Source: Maridesulfovibrio ferrireducens
GTDB lineage: Bacteria; Desulfobacterota; Desulfovibrionia; Desulfovibrionales; Desulfovibrionaceae
Length of the DNA stretch: 64,000 nt
Assembly: GCF_016342405.1 (NCBI RefSeq)
Contig: NZ_JAEINN010000004.1
Coordinates: 186,001-250,000, forward strand
Direction of reading: 5' to 3'
Part shown: positions 54,219-63,566 of the stretch, one piece after another
Layout: the number at the start of each line of letters is the position of its first letter
Numbering within the stretch: position 1 is the stretch's first letter
The notes under the pieces: generated by a model
Databases searched by the model: none
Told to the model about the DNA's origin: nothing
The model's input: the letters and a program-made list of their open reading frames with translations, nothing else
Program-made: the position numbers and the translations under genes

Positions 54219-54737
54219 TCAGCAGTGTAGTAAGTTGTTGATGATAGTTACAGATTTATTAAATCTACTTTCAATGTCACCGGATATAATATCAAATGGT
54301 AGGTTTCTTTCGCGCAGTTCATTTAAGAAAAGGTTCTGCATGTATTCTCTTTCCTCCGGTCTGTCCCGTTGCCCGTCGGCAGTCCATGGAACATCTATGT
54401 CGCAAAGCAAGTAGTGGGTGCTTCCTCGTTTCATAACCTCCGTTTCTATCCAGTCCGGGCATTTGCCGAAGTAATACTTAGAGTACACAATCGAGGTTAT
54501 TATGTCGGTATCGCAGAGAAGCGGACAGTAACCTTTCAGTTCAAGCTCACGTTCTTTCTCCAGTTGTCCTTTTGCAATGGGAATGGCGTCATTGATCGTA
54601 AGATGTCCGTTTTTCATTTCAAAGTATTCCCGCAGGTATTCCGAGGCGAAATTTACTTTAAAATGTTCAGCTATTTTTGCGGCGAGAGTCGTTTTGCCTG
54701 TACATTCAGAGCCGAGAATTACTATGCGGGTTGGCAT
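54219..54737 (-). CDS. NadR-like nicotinamide riboside kinase / AAA P-loop protein
   Basis: The start with complement 54735-54737 gives 172 residues beginning MPTRIVILGSECTGKTTLA, a Walker A typical of the C-terminal kinase domain of NadR. FASEYLREYFE and LCDTDIITSIVYSKYYFG also match that domain. It would phosphorylate nicotinamide riboside to NMN after uptake by PnuC. The adenylyltransferase and DNA-binding domains of full NadR are absent. Its start overlaps the pnuC end by 16 bases. Confidence 0.85.
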   Translation of the reverse strand: MPTRIVILGSECTGKTTLAAKIAEHFKVNFASEYLREYFEMKNGHLTINDAIPIAKGQLEKERELELKGYCPLLCDTDIITSIVYSKYYFGKCPDWIETEVMKRGSTHYLLCDIDVPWTADGQRDRPEEREYMQNLFLNELRERNLPFDIISGDIESRFNKSVTIINNLLHC

Positions 54738-55360
54738 TGCTGTATTCTGTCCGCTTTGTATGATTTGAGCCATCCGGCGAATCCGATAATCGCCATGACA
54801 GTATAAACCGTCATCAATCCGCTGTATCCGGTCCATCCTTTAAGGTAATATATGACTATATACATTGCGTCTGCGGTAATCCACAGAATCCAGTTTTCGA
54901 GGTATTTTTTAGCCAGCAGATATTGAGCGATAAGGCTTATGACCGTTGTGAGGGCGTCCCACCACGGAAAAGATGCGCCGAGGTAATTTTCTGATATATA
55001 TCCGAGTGGTATGAATGTGATAAGTCCGATCGCGGCAAGGCGGAGGGATAATTTTAGGTCAACTTTTCGAACTTTAAGCGGTTCGTGATCTTTGCCGCCG
55101 CGAAGCCATTGATGCCAGCCGTAGAAGCCCAGCACGACATATATAAATTGCAGAAATGCGTCCGAGTACAGTTTTCCCTGAAAGACAACAACCATCCATA
55201 TCGCCACGCTCACAATTCCGAAAGGCCAGCATAAAGCATTCTGCCGGACACTCAGCACTATATAAATCAGCCCCGTGGCAATGGATACACGTTCACCAAG
55301 CCCCATAGAGTTAATGAAGGTTATGATGAAGTTTATAGGTTCCATTGCAAAATCAAGCAT
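54722..55360 (-). CDS. pnuC: Nicotinamide riboside transporter PnuC
   Basis: A 212-residue membrane protein with about seven segments and PnuC motifs: NALCWPFGIVSVAIW, FYGWHQWLRGG, and ENWILWITADAMYIVIYYLKG. PnuC facilitates entry of nicotinamide riboside, trapped by the kinase encoded directly after it with a 16-base overlap. The ATG follows AGGAGC. Together they form an NAD salvage unit. Confidence 0.93.
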   Translation of the reverse strand: MLDFAMEPINFIITFINSMGLGERVSIATGLIYIVLSVRQNALCWPFGIVSVAIWMVVVFQGKLYSDAFLQFIYVVLGFYGWHQWLRGGKDHEPLKVRKVDLKLSLRLAAIGLITFIPLGYISENYLGASFPWWDALTTVISLIAQYLLAKKYLENWILWITADAMYIVIYYLKGWTGYSGLMTVYTVMAIIGFAGWLKSYKADRIQQCQPA

Positions 55361-55408
55361 GTTGAAAGCTCCTGAGTCTAAGTCGTGGTTGGGGTTTGAA
55401 GGGGCAAC

Positions 55409-57691
55409 CTACTCAGAAATCCCCTTTCCATCAACATCTTCACGCGGGAAAGCAATGGTGAAACAGGCTCCTTTGCCGTCGCGGGATGCTGCCTGAATTG
55501 TTCCTTTGTAATCCTGCACAATGCCGTATGATATGGATAGTCCAAGCCCTGTTCCTTTGCCGACGTCTTTGGTGGTGAAGAACGGCTCGAACAGTCTGTC
55601 CTGAATTGTTTCGGGGATACCCGGACCTGTGTCGCAAATTTCTATAATTACTTTGGTATTTGTAAAGTATGTAGCTATGAAAATTTTCTTGTCATCTGAA
55701 AGCGGACAGCTTTTTGCCCAATGTTCTTCAATAGCGTCTCTGGCATTGATCAGCAGGTTGATAACGACCTGTTCCAGACGGTTGGAATCCGCCATGATGA
55801 AAGGGAGGTCTTTATCGAGTTCCCAGACTACGTCTATATTACGTTCCCGCAGTTGCTGACTGAAAAATTCAAAGCCGCGCGTTAATACTTCATTAACTTG
55901 CACCGGCATGGTTTTCAGGTCGGCTTTGCGTCCGAATTCACGCATATGGTCAATAATCTTGCTTGCGCGGTCCACATGCGTATCAACCCCTTCTGCCATC
56001 TCATGAAGAATTTCAGGTTCAATAGTTTGATTGCGGGAAACTTTACGCATGAGCAGATTGCTGATTGTCTTTAAAATTGCCAACGGCTGATTAAGCTCGT
56101 GCGCGACACCGGAGGCCATTTCTCCAAGTGTTGTCATTTTGCTGGCTTGAATGAGCTGATGCTCTGCTTCAAGCTTTTTAGTCACATCACTACAAGTCAC
56201 AATCAGAGTTTTGTTATTGTGAAAATGAGCGGGAGATATGCGCATGATTACGTAAATGTGTTTGTTGGATTTGGTTATTTGAGTGCATGGCCCGATCTCT
56301 TTTTTTATTTTCAGCAGATGGTCATAATCCGGGCGTTCTTCTTCTCTGAATAATTCTGTAAAATTTGTGCCCAATATTTCTTCAGAAGAATAACCGTACA
56401 TGCTGGCAACCGGGTCGTTGCAGTTAAGAATTTCCAGAGTGTCACCGTCAAGCACGAAGACAGCGCCGGGGATTGAGTCGAAAATTGCGTGATAGCGCTG
56501 TTCAGAGGCCGCCAGACGTTCTTCGAGTTCTTTTCGCGGAGTAATGTCTATCATCATTTCCATTGCGGCAACAATTTTACCGGAATGGTCCATGATAGGA
56601 GATGTATACACAATCCAGTGAATAGGGTTTCCGTTCTTTGAAAGCCCGGATTCTTCACTCATGTGGGGTGATAGATCTAAGAAAGTTCTTTCAACCGGAC
56701 ACTCTACACATTTTTTATCGCGATCCTTGTTGATTTGGTAGCAATGTCTGCCGTCAGGCTTACCGAAATGTTCCTCATAAGCCTTATTCTGGCGAATAAC
56801 CCGAAAGTTAAGATCTACAACACTGACAAGACAGGGCACGTTATGGAATAGGTTACGGTATTCTTCTTTCTGTTTAATCAGTTCTCTATGTTTTTCCATA
56901 ACCTGTCGGCCCATCATATTGAAAGCTTTGGAGAGGGCGCCGATTTCATCTGATTGTTCAAGGTCCACTCCGACGAATTCTTTGTCGGAACCGATACCTT
57001 TAGTCGCTGTAATCAGTTTGCTAATCGGTTTGAAAATAAAATTATAAGCATAGACAATAAGCGCGGCGAATGTCGCCATAAAAACGATCAAAGCAATGGC
57101 GATATTTGATTGTTCAAAGGTTGCAATCATGGAGTTTTTCTTTTCCATGGAAACTTCCATATCTAAAAGTCCCAGAAGGCGTTCGTCTTTTGAGTGAATG
57201 TGACAAGGTCCGGGCGCGCAACCTTCCGAGTTGGCAATAGGGGTCATGATACTTATGGATTTTTCGCCGTTAACCGTTTGCATGCGGCTGCGCTCGGTTA
57301 AGCTCATGGTGGCTGGTATCGGGGCGTATTGATGACAGGTCCAGCAAGGAACTGTTTTAAGGTCTACGACAGTGTTGATTTCAGCAGGTTTGTTGGAAAA
57401 GACTATTTGTCCTTTTTTATTATATATGCGGATACTTTTGATTTCGCGCTGTTTACTGATGTTCTGGATAACTTCTTTGATGTCTTCTTCGGAGTCGAGC
57501 ATCATAGCGTAATTAAGGCTTAGCAGAATGGTGTCGGACAGCATTGCGATGTCGGACATGACGTTGTCAGTAATGTTCTTTTTGAAAAAGAGTACGTTGA
57601 AGCTTGTCCAGAGCATAACACTCAGCAGGAGAGTTATGCCGCCTGACAGGATCATTTTCATGATTAAACTTTCGCGCAATCTTTTGAACAC
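55409..57691 (-). CDS. Sensor histidine kinase with periplasmic c-type heme motifs
   Basis: The 760 residues contain a membrane segment (about 11-36), a periplasmic domain (37-195), a second membrane segment (196-217), HAMP (about 216-270), PAS (about 280-390), PAS (about 400-515), HisKA with His531 in GVAHELNQPLA, and HATPase_c with DTGPGIP and GTGLGLSI. The periplasmic domain carries CWTCH (Cys116, Cys119, His120), a canonical heme c site, and CAPGPCH (Cys158, Cys163, His164), a CX4CH site. PAS1 carries cysteines in HCYQI and CVECP. A c-heme redox or gas sensor is inferred. No response regulator is directly attached, but two lie upstream in the same strand block. Confidence 0.9.
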   Translation of the reverse strand: MFKRLRESLIMKMILSGGITLLLSVMLWTSFNVLFFKKNITDNVMSDIAMLSDTILLSLNYAMMLDSEEDIKEVIQNISKQREIKSIRIYNKKGQIVFSNKPAEINTVVDLKTVPCWTCHQYAPIPATMSLTERSRMQTVNGEKSISIMTPIANSEGCAPGPCHIHSKDERLLGLLDMEVSMEKKNSMIATFEQSNIAIALIVFMATFAALIVYAYNFIFKPISKLITATKGIGSDKEFVGVDLEQSDEIGALSKAFNMMGRQVMEKHRELIKQKEEYRNLFHNVPCLVSVVDLNFRVIRQNKAYEEHFGKPDGRHCYQINKDRDKKCVECPVERTFLDLSPHMSEESGLSKNGNPIHWIVYTSPIMDHSGKIVAAMEMMIDITPRKELEERLAASEQRYHAIFDSIPGAVFVLDGDTLEILNCNDPVASMYGYSSEEILGTNFTELFREEERPDYDHLLKIKKEIGPCTQITKSNKHIYVIMRISPAHFHNNKTLIVTCSDVTKKLEAEHQLIQASKMTTLGEMASGVAHELNQPLAILKTISNLLMRKVSRNQTIEPEILHEMAEGVDTHVDRASKIIDHMREFGRKADLKTMPVQVNEVLTRGFEFFSQQLRERNIDVVWELDKDLPFIMADSNRLEQVVINLLINARDAIEEHWAKSCPLSDDKKIFIATYFTNTKVIIEICDTGPGIPETIQDRLFEPFFTTKDVGKGTGLGLSISYGIVQDYKGTIQAASRDGKGACFTIAFPREDVDGKGISE

Positions 57692-57730
57692 GGCATTGTC
57701 TCCCTAAGGTCTCGCGATCTATGAGAAGTT

Positions 57731-58162
57731 TTATTTCATTCTTTCAGCAGGGCAGAGATAAGCGTCTTTCATAAGGTCGGCCAAAGAGTATGAGTCGAGC
57801 ATTTTATACATGGCTTGATTTGCATCATCCCAGATAGAACGACGTAGACATACTGCAGAACGCGGGCAGACTGTTTCATCTCCGACGCAGTCGAGAATTT
57901 TTTCCTGACCGTCTAAAATCTGGGCTATGGCACCGATGGATATATCTTCCGGTTCACGGAGAAGGACGTTGCCGCCGTTTGGCCCGCGTTTACCTTTAAT
58001 ATACCCGCCTTCTTTGAGCATCTTTAATATTTTTTCAAGATATTTAAGAGAAATACCTTCTCTTCTGGCCGAGTCTTTGCTCGGGACCGGTCCATTCTTG
58101 GAGTGCAGAGCTATATCGAGCAGCAAGCGTGCTCCGTATCGGCTTCGAGTAGTTAGTTTCAT
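57731..58162 (-). CDS. Rrf2/IscR family transcriptional regulator
   Basis: A 143-residue Rrf2 protein: winged helix-turn-helix at the N-terminus (MKLTTRSRYGARLLLDIA, YLEKILKMLKEGGYIKGKRGPNGG) and three cysteines Cys92, Cys99 and Cys105, spaced C-x6-C-x5-C, which in IscR and NsrR hold an Fe-S cluster. It is the only DNA-binding regulator in the redox block at 55-64 kb. It lies 39 bases upstream of the heme kinase gene and is probably co-transcribed with it. Likely targets are redox or Fe-S genes, inferred. Confidence 0.92.
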   Translation of the reverse strand: MKLTTRSRYGARLLLDIALHSKNGPVPSKDSARREGISLKYLEKILKMLKEGGYIKGKRGPNGGNVLLREPEDISIGAIAQILDGQEKILDCVGDETVCPRSAVCLRRSIWDDANQAMYKMLDSYSLADLMKDAYLCPAERMK

Positions 58163-58265
58163 GAAATTTTTCTCTGATCTGTTATTTGAATTATCGTAAA
58201 AGTCGTTGTTTATAACAGGTTAATAACAGGAGGACGAAAAGAATGAAAGAGGGGAAGATTTCAGC

Positions 58266-60179
58266 TCAAACAATGCAAGGCAGAGTTATTGTAAAAACGG
58301 TTCCTTTGCCCAGTTCAGATTCAACAGCGATTTTTCCGCCATGTTGTTCAATTGTCTGATTGGAGATGAAAAGTCCGATGCCGGTTCCTTTTTTCCCTTT
58401 TGAGGAAAAGAATAGAGTGAAAATTTGATTTCTGGTTTCCTGATCCATGCCCATGCCGGTATCGGATATTACGATGATAAGATTGCTGTCTTTTAGCGAG
58501 GCGGAAAAGCCTATGGAGTAATTACGGCCTTCAATAGGATTATCGCAGGCATCAACTGCGTTTTCCAGAAAATTTACCAGTGTTGCAGACATGGCACTTG
58601 AATCTATTTGGATAGTCCCAAGGTTTTCGGGGATATCAAGTGTCAGCTCAAGCCCTGCGGTTTTAGCCTTCGGTACAACAAGTTCCGCTGTTTCGTTCAG
58701 GAAGGTGGAGGCATCGATTGCTTCAACTTCAAGTTCACGTGATTTTGCATAGTAAAGGATATCCAGCACCATCTTTTTGACCCGGCCGACGGTGTTTTTG
58801 AGCACCTTGGTAGCAGCATCAACGCGAACCTGATCTTTTTTGCGCAGGCCGGATTCAAGACGATAGATACCGCCGTCCAGAGCTGTGAGCATCCCCTTAA
58901 CTCCATGTGACATGGAACCGAGCATGAAACCGAGTGACGTCAGATGATCCTGCAGGCGGCGGATTTCTGTAATGTCGGTGGACATTTCCATTACCTGTAT
59001 AATTTTTCCATACGCATCACGTATAGGGGCAGACCATACCAGTACATTTTTATGTTCACCGTTGCGGGTTGTCACAACAGTTTCCATTTGATGGGAATTT
59101 CCATCTTGAAAAGTGAGCTGTACCGGACATTCATTGCACGGCTCCAGACTGTGCTTGTAGGTCTTAAAGCAGTGTGTACCGGATGCATCATCGAAATCTT
59201 CTTTGAAGCGGCGATTAACTTCGGCGATGGTGAAGTCAGGATTCTGCACCGAAATATAGCAGGGGGCTTCATCAAACAACCGCTCAAATTTATGTTGAGT
59301 TGTCAGTAATTCATCTTTAAGGCGTTGCAGTTCGGTCATATCCACTGAAATATCGAGAACAAGTTCTATTTCACCCTCTTTATTAGCAATAGGAGCGGTG
59401 TAAACTGTGACGGGAATTTCTTCTCCGTCTTTACCCAGGAAAGTTTCTTTGCTGCGCTGGCCCTTACCTGTAGTGAAAGTCTTTTGAACAGGGCAGGCAT
59501 TACCGGCAGAGGTGCGGTCGGAATAAATGTCGAAGCTGTTTTTACCGACAACTTCACCGAGGCGATCTTTGAGAAGTTTGTTTGCGGATACTATTTCGAG
59601 GTATCTGTTATGGATGGATACAAGGCAGGGCAGTTCATTAAAAAGGCCTGAACCTGTTTCCACTTCATTTGAGGCGCTTGAGAGTGCTGAGCTAAGTCCT
59701 TCAACTACCTGACAGGCCGCAGTCTGACGCTCTAATTCAACAATTCTTTGAGTTTTTTCATCAACCAGCCGTTCAAGATTTTCTGTGTATTCACGGAGCT
59801 TGCTTTTCATCTGGATTTTTTCCAGAACACGCTCCAATGAAATTTCAAGAACTTCGTCGTTTATGGGTTTGGTTATGAAATCCGCGGCGTCGAACTTAAG
59901 AGATTCAATAGCAAGATCTAAATCACCATGCCCGGTGAGCATGATTATTTCAATTTCAGGGAACTGCCGCTTTACAGTCTTAAGAAGTTCAATGCCGTCC
60001 ATTTGAGGCATTTTAATATCTGTAAGAATGATGGCTGGCCGGAATGTTTTAAGCAGTTCCAACGCAGCTTGACCGTTTTCGGCAGTCTGGACAACATATC
60101 CAAGATCGACAAGTGTGAGTCCGAGAAAGCGTCTTATGCCTTCCTCGTCATCTACAAGCATTAATTTTTTGTTGCCCAT
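58266..60179 (-). CDS. REC-PAS-PAS-histidine kinase
   Basis: A 637-residue soluble protein. An N-terminal receiver has Asp54 in ILTDIKMPQMDG. A coiled coil (about 120-165) is followed by two PAS domains (about 175-285 and 300-405), a DHp helix with His425 in SMSHGVKG, and HATPase_c with SDTGMGMD and KGTGIGLFIS. The phospho-acceptor box is SHGVKG, lacking the usual Glu after His. PAS2 has HCFKT and CNECP cysteines like PAS1 of the heme kinase; PAS1 has ACPV. As a receiver-headed kinase it probably takes a signal from another kinase. It is 52 bases behind the REC gene at 60231-60596. Confidence 0.9.
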   Translation of the reverse strand: MGNKKLMLVDDEEGIRRFLGLTLVDLGYVVQTAENGQAALELLKTFRPAIILTDIKMPQMDGIELLKTVKRQFPEIEIIMLTGHGDLDLAIESLKFDAADFITKPINDEVLEISLERVLEKIQMKSKLREYTENLERLVDEKTQRIVELERQTAACQVVEGLSSALSSASNEVETGSGLFNELPCLVSIHNRYLEIVSANKLLKDRLGEVVGKNSFDIYSDRTSAGNACPVQKTFTTGKGQRSKETFLGKDGEEIPVTVYTAPIANKEGEIELVLDISVDMTELQRLKDELLTTQHKFERLFDEAPCYISVQNPDFTIAEVNRRFKEDFDDASGTHCFKTYKHSLEPCNECPVQLTFQDGNSHQMETVVTTRNGEHKNVLVWSAPIRDAYGKIIQVMEMSTDITEIRRLQDHLTSLGFMLGSMSHGVKGMLTALDGGIYRLESGLRKKDQVRVDAATKVLKNTVGRVKKMVLDILYYAKSRELEVEAIDASTFLNETAELVVPKAKTAGLELTLDIPENLGTIQIDSSAMSATLVNFLENAVDACDNPIEGRNYSIGFSASLKDSNLIIVISDTGMGMDQETRNQIFTLFFSSKGKKGTGIGLFISNQTIEQHGGKIAVESELGKGTVFTITLPCIV

Positions 60180-60230
60180 CCCGTTCCTCCCAAAAAAGTA
60201 GCGTAGCCTGCAGCAATATCGCCGGATAGG

Positions 60231-60596
60231 CTAATCATCAGCGTCGCCAAGGGCTTTTCTGACGATTTCAATAACATCAGTAGGGTCAAAAGGCTTTTTA
60301 ATCGTCGCTACTGCACGTTTGATGGCAAGATGAATGCCGGATAATCCGCTGATAACAATAACGGGTATATCTGAAAATTGTTCTTCCTGAGTCAGCCTGC
60401 GATAGAAGCGCGGACCCCATTCATGCGGCATTTCAAGATCAAGTGTTATTAAATCAGGCTTTTCGGCCATGGCTACATCGAAAGCTGTGAGACCATCAGA
60501 TGCACGGCAGGTAAGGTAGCCGTGGTCTTCAAATACGTTAATCAGGTAGTCGACGATGTCCGGATCGTCATCAACAACCATTATTTTTTTGGGCAT
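60231..60596 (-). CDS. Single-domain response regulator (variant EWGPRFYR type)
   Basis: A 121-residue CheY-like receiver. Acidic pair in VVDDDPD, Asp53 in LITLDLEMP, Ser in VIVISGL and Lys in KKPFD are all present. After the phospho-Asp the usual MDG is replaced by HEWGPRFYRRL, shared with the paralogue at 60738. The ATG with complement 60594-60596 is preferred to a GTG three codons earlier. No output domain. Confidence 0.9.
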   Translation of the reverse strand: MPKKIMVVDDDPDIVDYLINVFEDHGYLTCRASDGLTAFDVAMAEKPDLITLDLEMPHEWGPRFYRRLTQEEQFSDIPVIVISGLSGIHLAIKRAVATIKKPFDPTDVIEIVRKALGDADD

Positions 60597-60684
60597 GCTT
60601 GTCACCTATTGGATTATTTGACGGGATTTAATTCCCGCTATGGAGAAAAGCGGCACCTTACCAGTGAGCCCTTTTAATGTAAAT

Positions 60685-60718
60685 CGGCCGGCCTGCAACT
60701 TCGTCGCAAGCCGGCCGG
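60685..60718 (-). terminator. GC-rich hairpin between the two receiver genes
   Basis: CGGCCGGC and GCCGGCCG form a strong stem with an inner TTGC/GCAA arm (minus strand). The following T content is weak (ATTTACATT), so it may be a processing or attenuation structure rather than a full terminator. Confidence 0.55.
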
Positions 60719-60737
60719 GTCAGGAACTATATAATAC

Positions 60738-61091
60738 TTAGCCGATTGTCTCTTTAATAATCGCGATTAATTGATCAGCATCGAAAGGCTTGGTCAGAGT
60801 AGCAACTGCTTTAGGAATTGCATACTGATTAGCATTGAGACCGCTGATTACAATGACTGGAATTCTTTTGAGATCATCGTTCAGGGTCAGCTTACGGTAG
60901 AAGCGAGGGCCCCATTCGTTAGGCATTTCCAGATCGAGTGTGATCAAATCCGGGGTTTCTTTTTCAGCAACTTCGATAGCTACTTTTCCATCTTCGGCTG
61001 TCACAGTTTCATAACCGTTATCACCGAATAGTTCGCTCAAGTAGGAACGAATTTCCTGATCGTCATCAACGATTAAAATTTTCTTAGACAT
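60738..61091 (-). CDS. Single-domain response regulator (variant EWGPRFYR type)
   Basis: A 117-residue CheY-like receiver starting at the ATG with complement 61089-61091 behind AGGAGG. Asp53 lies in LITLDLEMP and is followed by NEWGPRFYRKL; the Ser (VISGL) and Lys (TKPFD) switch residues are present. It is a close paralogue of the receiver at 60231. It lies between the universal stress gene and that paralogue on the same strand. Confidence 0.9.
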   Translation of the reverse strand: MSKKILIVDDDQEIRSYLSELFGDNGYETVTAEDGKVAIEVAEKETPDLITLDLEMPNEWGPRFYRKLTLNDDLKRIPVIVISGLNANQYAIPKAVATLTKPFDADQLIAIIKETIG

Positions 61092-61180
61092 AACAATCCT
61101 CCTGATGAAGCTAGAATTAACCGGCAAATTATAATTTCCGCAACCAGCCGGGATTGACCGGCTGCGGTTATTGGGTCGTG

Positions 61181-62074
61181 TTAGACTTTATCCGGCTTGC
61201 TGACGCTGACAACCGGACAGTTAGCCCGGACAATGACCTGTTCCACTGTGGAACCGATCTTTGCTTTTTCTGCATCAAGCTCACGAGTGTGATGGGCCAT
61301 AACAATCAGGTCCACCTGCTTTTCACGGGCAAGCTTAACTATTTCCACGTAAGGAGCACCTTCCCATACCTCGATATCGAAGTTCTTAAAATCACCCATG
61401 AGCGGAACGTATGTTTCACGGATACGTTTGCGGGCAACAATAAGATTTTCTTCGATCTGAGTCTGGTCAAGAACCTTACCGCTGATATCCAGCGCGTGGA
61501 AAATGGTCAGTACACAGTCAAGTTCGCGGGCTGTATTAAGAGCAAATTTAAATGCGCTTGCAGCCTGCTTTGAGAAGTCCGTTCCGAACAGGATGCTTGA
61601 GAAACCGCCCCAGTAGGAAGCGGACTCACGGTGCACAGTAAGGACAGGGCAGCGGGCTGCCTTGGCTACTTTCTGTAATGTGCTGCCGGGATATCCCCTG
61701 TGGTATTTGACGTTATCGCCTGAGCTTGCGCCCATAACGATAAGGTCAGAATCCTGATTACGCGCTTCGCGAAGAATTTCGCGGTGCGGAGCACCTGTCG
61801 TAATCACGATTTTGGCATTCTCAGCACCTGCGAACTGTTTAGCGTAAGTGGTCTTGAGTTCTTCTTCAACCCAGGAGATATACTCCGCGTCCACTTCAAC
61901 TTCTTCGCCTGTGCGAACATCATTTACAACCTGAGAGAAAGCCTTGGTAGGCACTCCCAGAACATGGAAGATCGTTACTTCCGAGCCGTAGCGTTTGGCC
62001 ATGTCGAATGCTACGCGGGCAGCTCCGAAGCTTGCCGGAGATCCGGTAGTGGCCAAAAGAATTTTCTTAAACAT
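61181..62074 (-). CDS. Tandem universal stress protein
   Basis: The start with complement 62072-62074 behind GAGGTG gives 297 residues made of two UspA domains (about 1-147 and 155-297). The first has the ATP loop GASSGDNVKYHRGYPGST; the second has AHHTRELDAEKAKIGST, missing the first glycine of the G-x2-G motif. Tandem Usp proteins of this kind are linked to energy or redox stress. It follows the TmcB-like gene by 58 bases and precedes two receiver genes. Confidence 0.92.
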   Translation of the reverse strand: MFKKILLATTGSPASFGAARVAFDMAKRYGSEVTIFHVLGVPTKAFSQVVNDVRTGEEVEVDAEYISWVEEELKTTYAKQFAGAENAKIVITTGAPHREILREARNQDSDLIVMGASSGDNVKYHRGYPGSTLQKVAKAARCPVLTVHRESASYWGGFSSILFGTDFSKQAASAFKFALNTARELDCVLTIFHALDISGKVLDQTQIEENLIVARKRIRETYVPLMGDFKNFDIEVWEGAPYVEIVKLAREKQVDLIVMAHHTRELDAEKAKIGSTVEQVIVRANCPVVSVSKPDKV

Positions 62075-62132
62075 GTGACACCTCGTTCGTTGCGGACTGT
62101 TGATGCTACACTCTTGCCGATAAAGGTCGGAG

Positions 62133-63527
62133 TTACTCTTCGTCCTTTGGCAACATATGCTCGGGCACATCCAGCATACCGATGACCAGTGGTTTGAGGA
62201 ATGACCAGCGGATGCCGATTTCATACTCTTCCTCAAGGTCCCGAATAGCATCCCAGCAGTTATGGCAGGGAGCAATAACCAGCTTACAGCCGGTATCGAG
62301 GATCTGGTCCATTTTTTTACGCAGAGCAACGTTACGCTGCTCACGGTACATGCCTATTCCGTTGAAACCGCCACCACCGCCGCAGCAGTAGTTGTGTTCT
62401 TTGTTAGGAGACATCTCAACAAAGAAGCCTGGCTCAACAATGTAACTGATAATTTCTCTAGTAATGTCTTTGAGGCCCTGATTACGCACATAGTTGCAGG
62501 AGTCCTGCAAGGTGACAGGCTCTTTGATTCTCTTTGCAGGATCAATTTTGAGCTTGCCCGTACGAAGAGCTTCAGCCAGCCATTCAACGTAGTGAATGTA
62601 AGGACGCGGAGGTAATCCGTCTGGACGTCCTGTCCAGTATGGTCCTTCGATGACTGTTGCACGATGGGCATGTCCGCATTCGGTACCGATTGCGCGTTTA
62701 GGATTTAAACGTTCAATAGCATCATATACGTTCTGTACGTTGTCTTTGCAGCATTCCCAGTCTCCGGCAAACATGGAAAGGGAAGTTTGTTCCCAGCCTT
62801 CAGAAGGCACTGTCCAGTTTTCACCGGCAACATGGAAGAGAATAGCTGCTTCAGCTACGTCTTCAGGGTAATGCTTAGGTTCACGGGCATTACAGGTATA
62901 CATGATGTCTGCATCCTGCTTGTCCACGGGAATTTCAAGACCCGGCCATTCTTCTTCAGTTTCTTCCGCCATCCACTCACAGGTTTCAACCCAGTCTTCA
63001 GTGGTTACGTCCATCTGCGCGCGATAAACGCGGTGCATACCGGAACCGATTTTAAGTTCCCATGGAACGAATCCCTGAGAATAAAGAAGGCCTCTGAGGT
63101 ATGAGAACATAACGCCCATGTCGATACCGTGAGGGCAGTACATTCCGCAACGGTTACAACATGTGCACTGTGACCATGCTACATCCATGCAGTGACGCAT
63201 GAATTCGTTAGTAACTTTACCTTTCTTTTTAACGATCTGTCCTAGTGTGGACTGGATCTTATAGGACGGAACCTGCTTAGGTGTCCGGCCATTAACTTGA
63301 TATAGAAAACAACTTTCTGCGCAGAGTCCGCAATGAGCACAGATTTCCAACCAGGTTTTGGTCCTGGATTTCAAGGTTTTCTGTACTAGCGCCCATAGAG
63401 CATCGGAATCAACTTCCAGCTCTAACATTTCTGCGTAGTATTTAGTTCCGCGACTATCAGAAAGAGTCAGCTTAAGCTGCTCATCTGTTTTAATCGGGGT
63501 CTTATTACATAATATTCCTTCAGGCAT
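62133..63527 (-). CDS. tmcB: HdrD-like Fe-S protein, TmcB-type redox complex subunit
   Basis: A 464-residue cytoplasmic protein of the HdrD/GlpC type. It carries two [4Fe-4S] motifs ([23 protein letters not shown]), then CCG-type cysteine motifs ([24 protein letters not shown] with APCHNCWD). These domains bind the noncubane cluster of heterodisulfide reductase. Together with the NarI-like gene upstream, this matches the Tmc complex of Desulfovibrio, which passes electrons between periplasmic cytochrome and cytoplasm (family knowledge). Other HdrD-like complexes are possible; the cytochrome subunit is not in the window. The ATG follows AGGAG. Confidence 0.75.
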   Translation of the reverse strand: MPEGILCNKTPIKTDEQLKLTLSDSRGTKYYAEMLELEVDSDALWALVQKTLKSRTKTWLEICAHCGLCAESCFLYQVNGRTPKQVPSYKIQSTLGQIVKKKGKVTNEFMRHCMDVAWSQCTCCNRCGMYCPHGIDMGVMFSYLRGLLYSQGFVPWELKIGSGMHRVYRAQMDVTTEDWVETCEWMAEETEEEWPGLEIPVDKQDADIMYTCNAREPKHYPEDVAEAAILFHVAGENWTVPSEGWEQTSLSMFAGDWECCKDNVQNVYDAIERLNPKRAIGTECGHAHRATVIEGPYWTGRPDGLPPRPYIHYVEWLAEALRTGKLKIDPAKRIKEPVTLQDSCNYVRNQGLKDITREIISYIVEPGFFVEMSPNKEHNYCCGGGGGFNGIGMYREQRNVALRKKMDQILDTGCKLVIAPCHNCWDAIRDLEEEYEIGIRWSFLKPLVIGMLDVPEHMLPKDEE

Positions 63528-63566
63528 TGTGCTTCTCCTCTATGAGTCTGAATGAATCTGTTCCTG

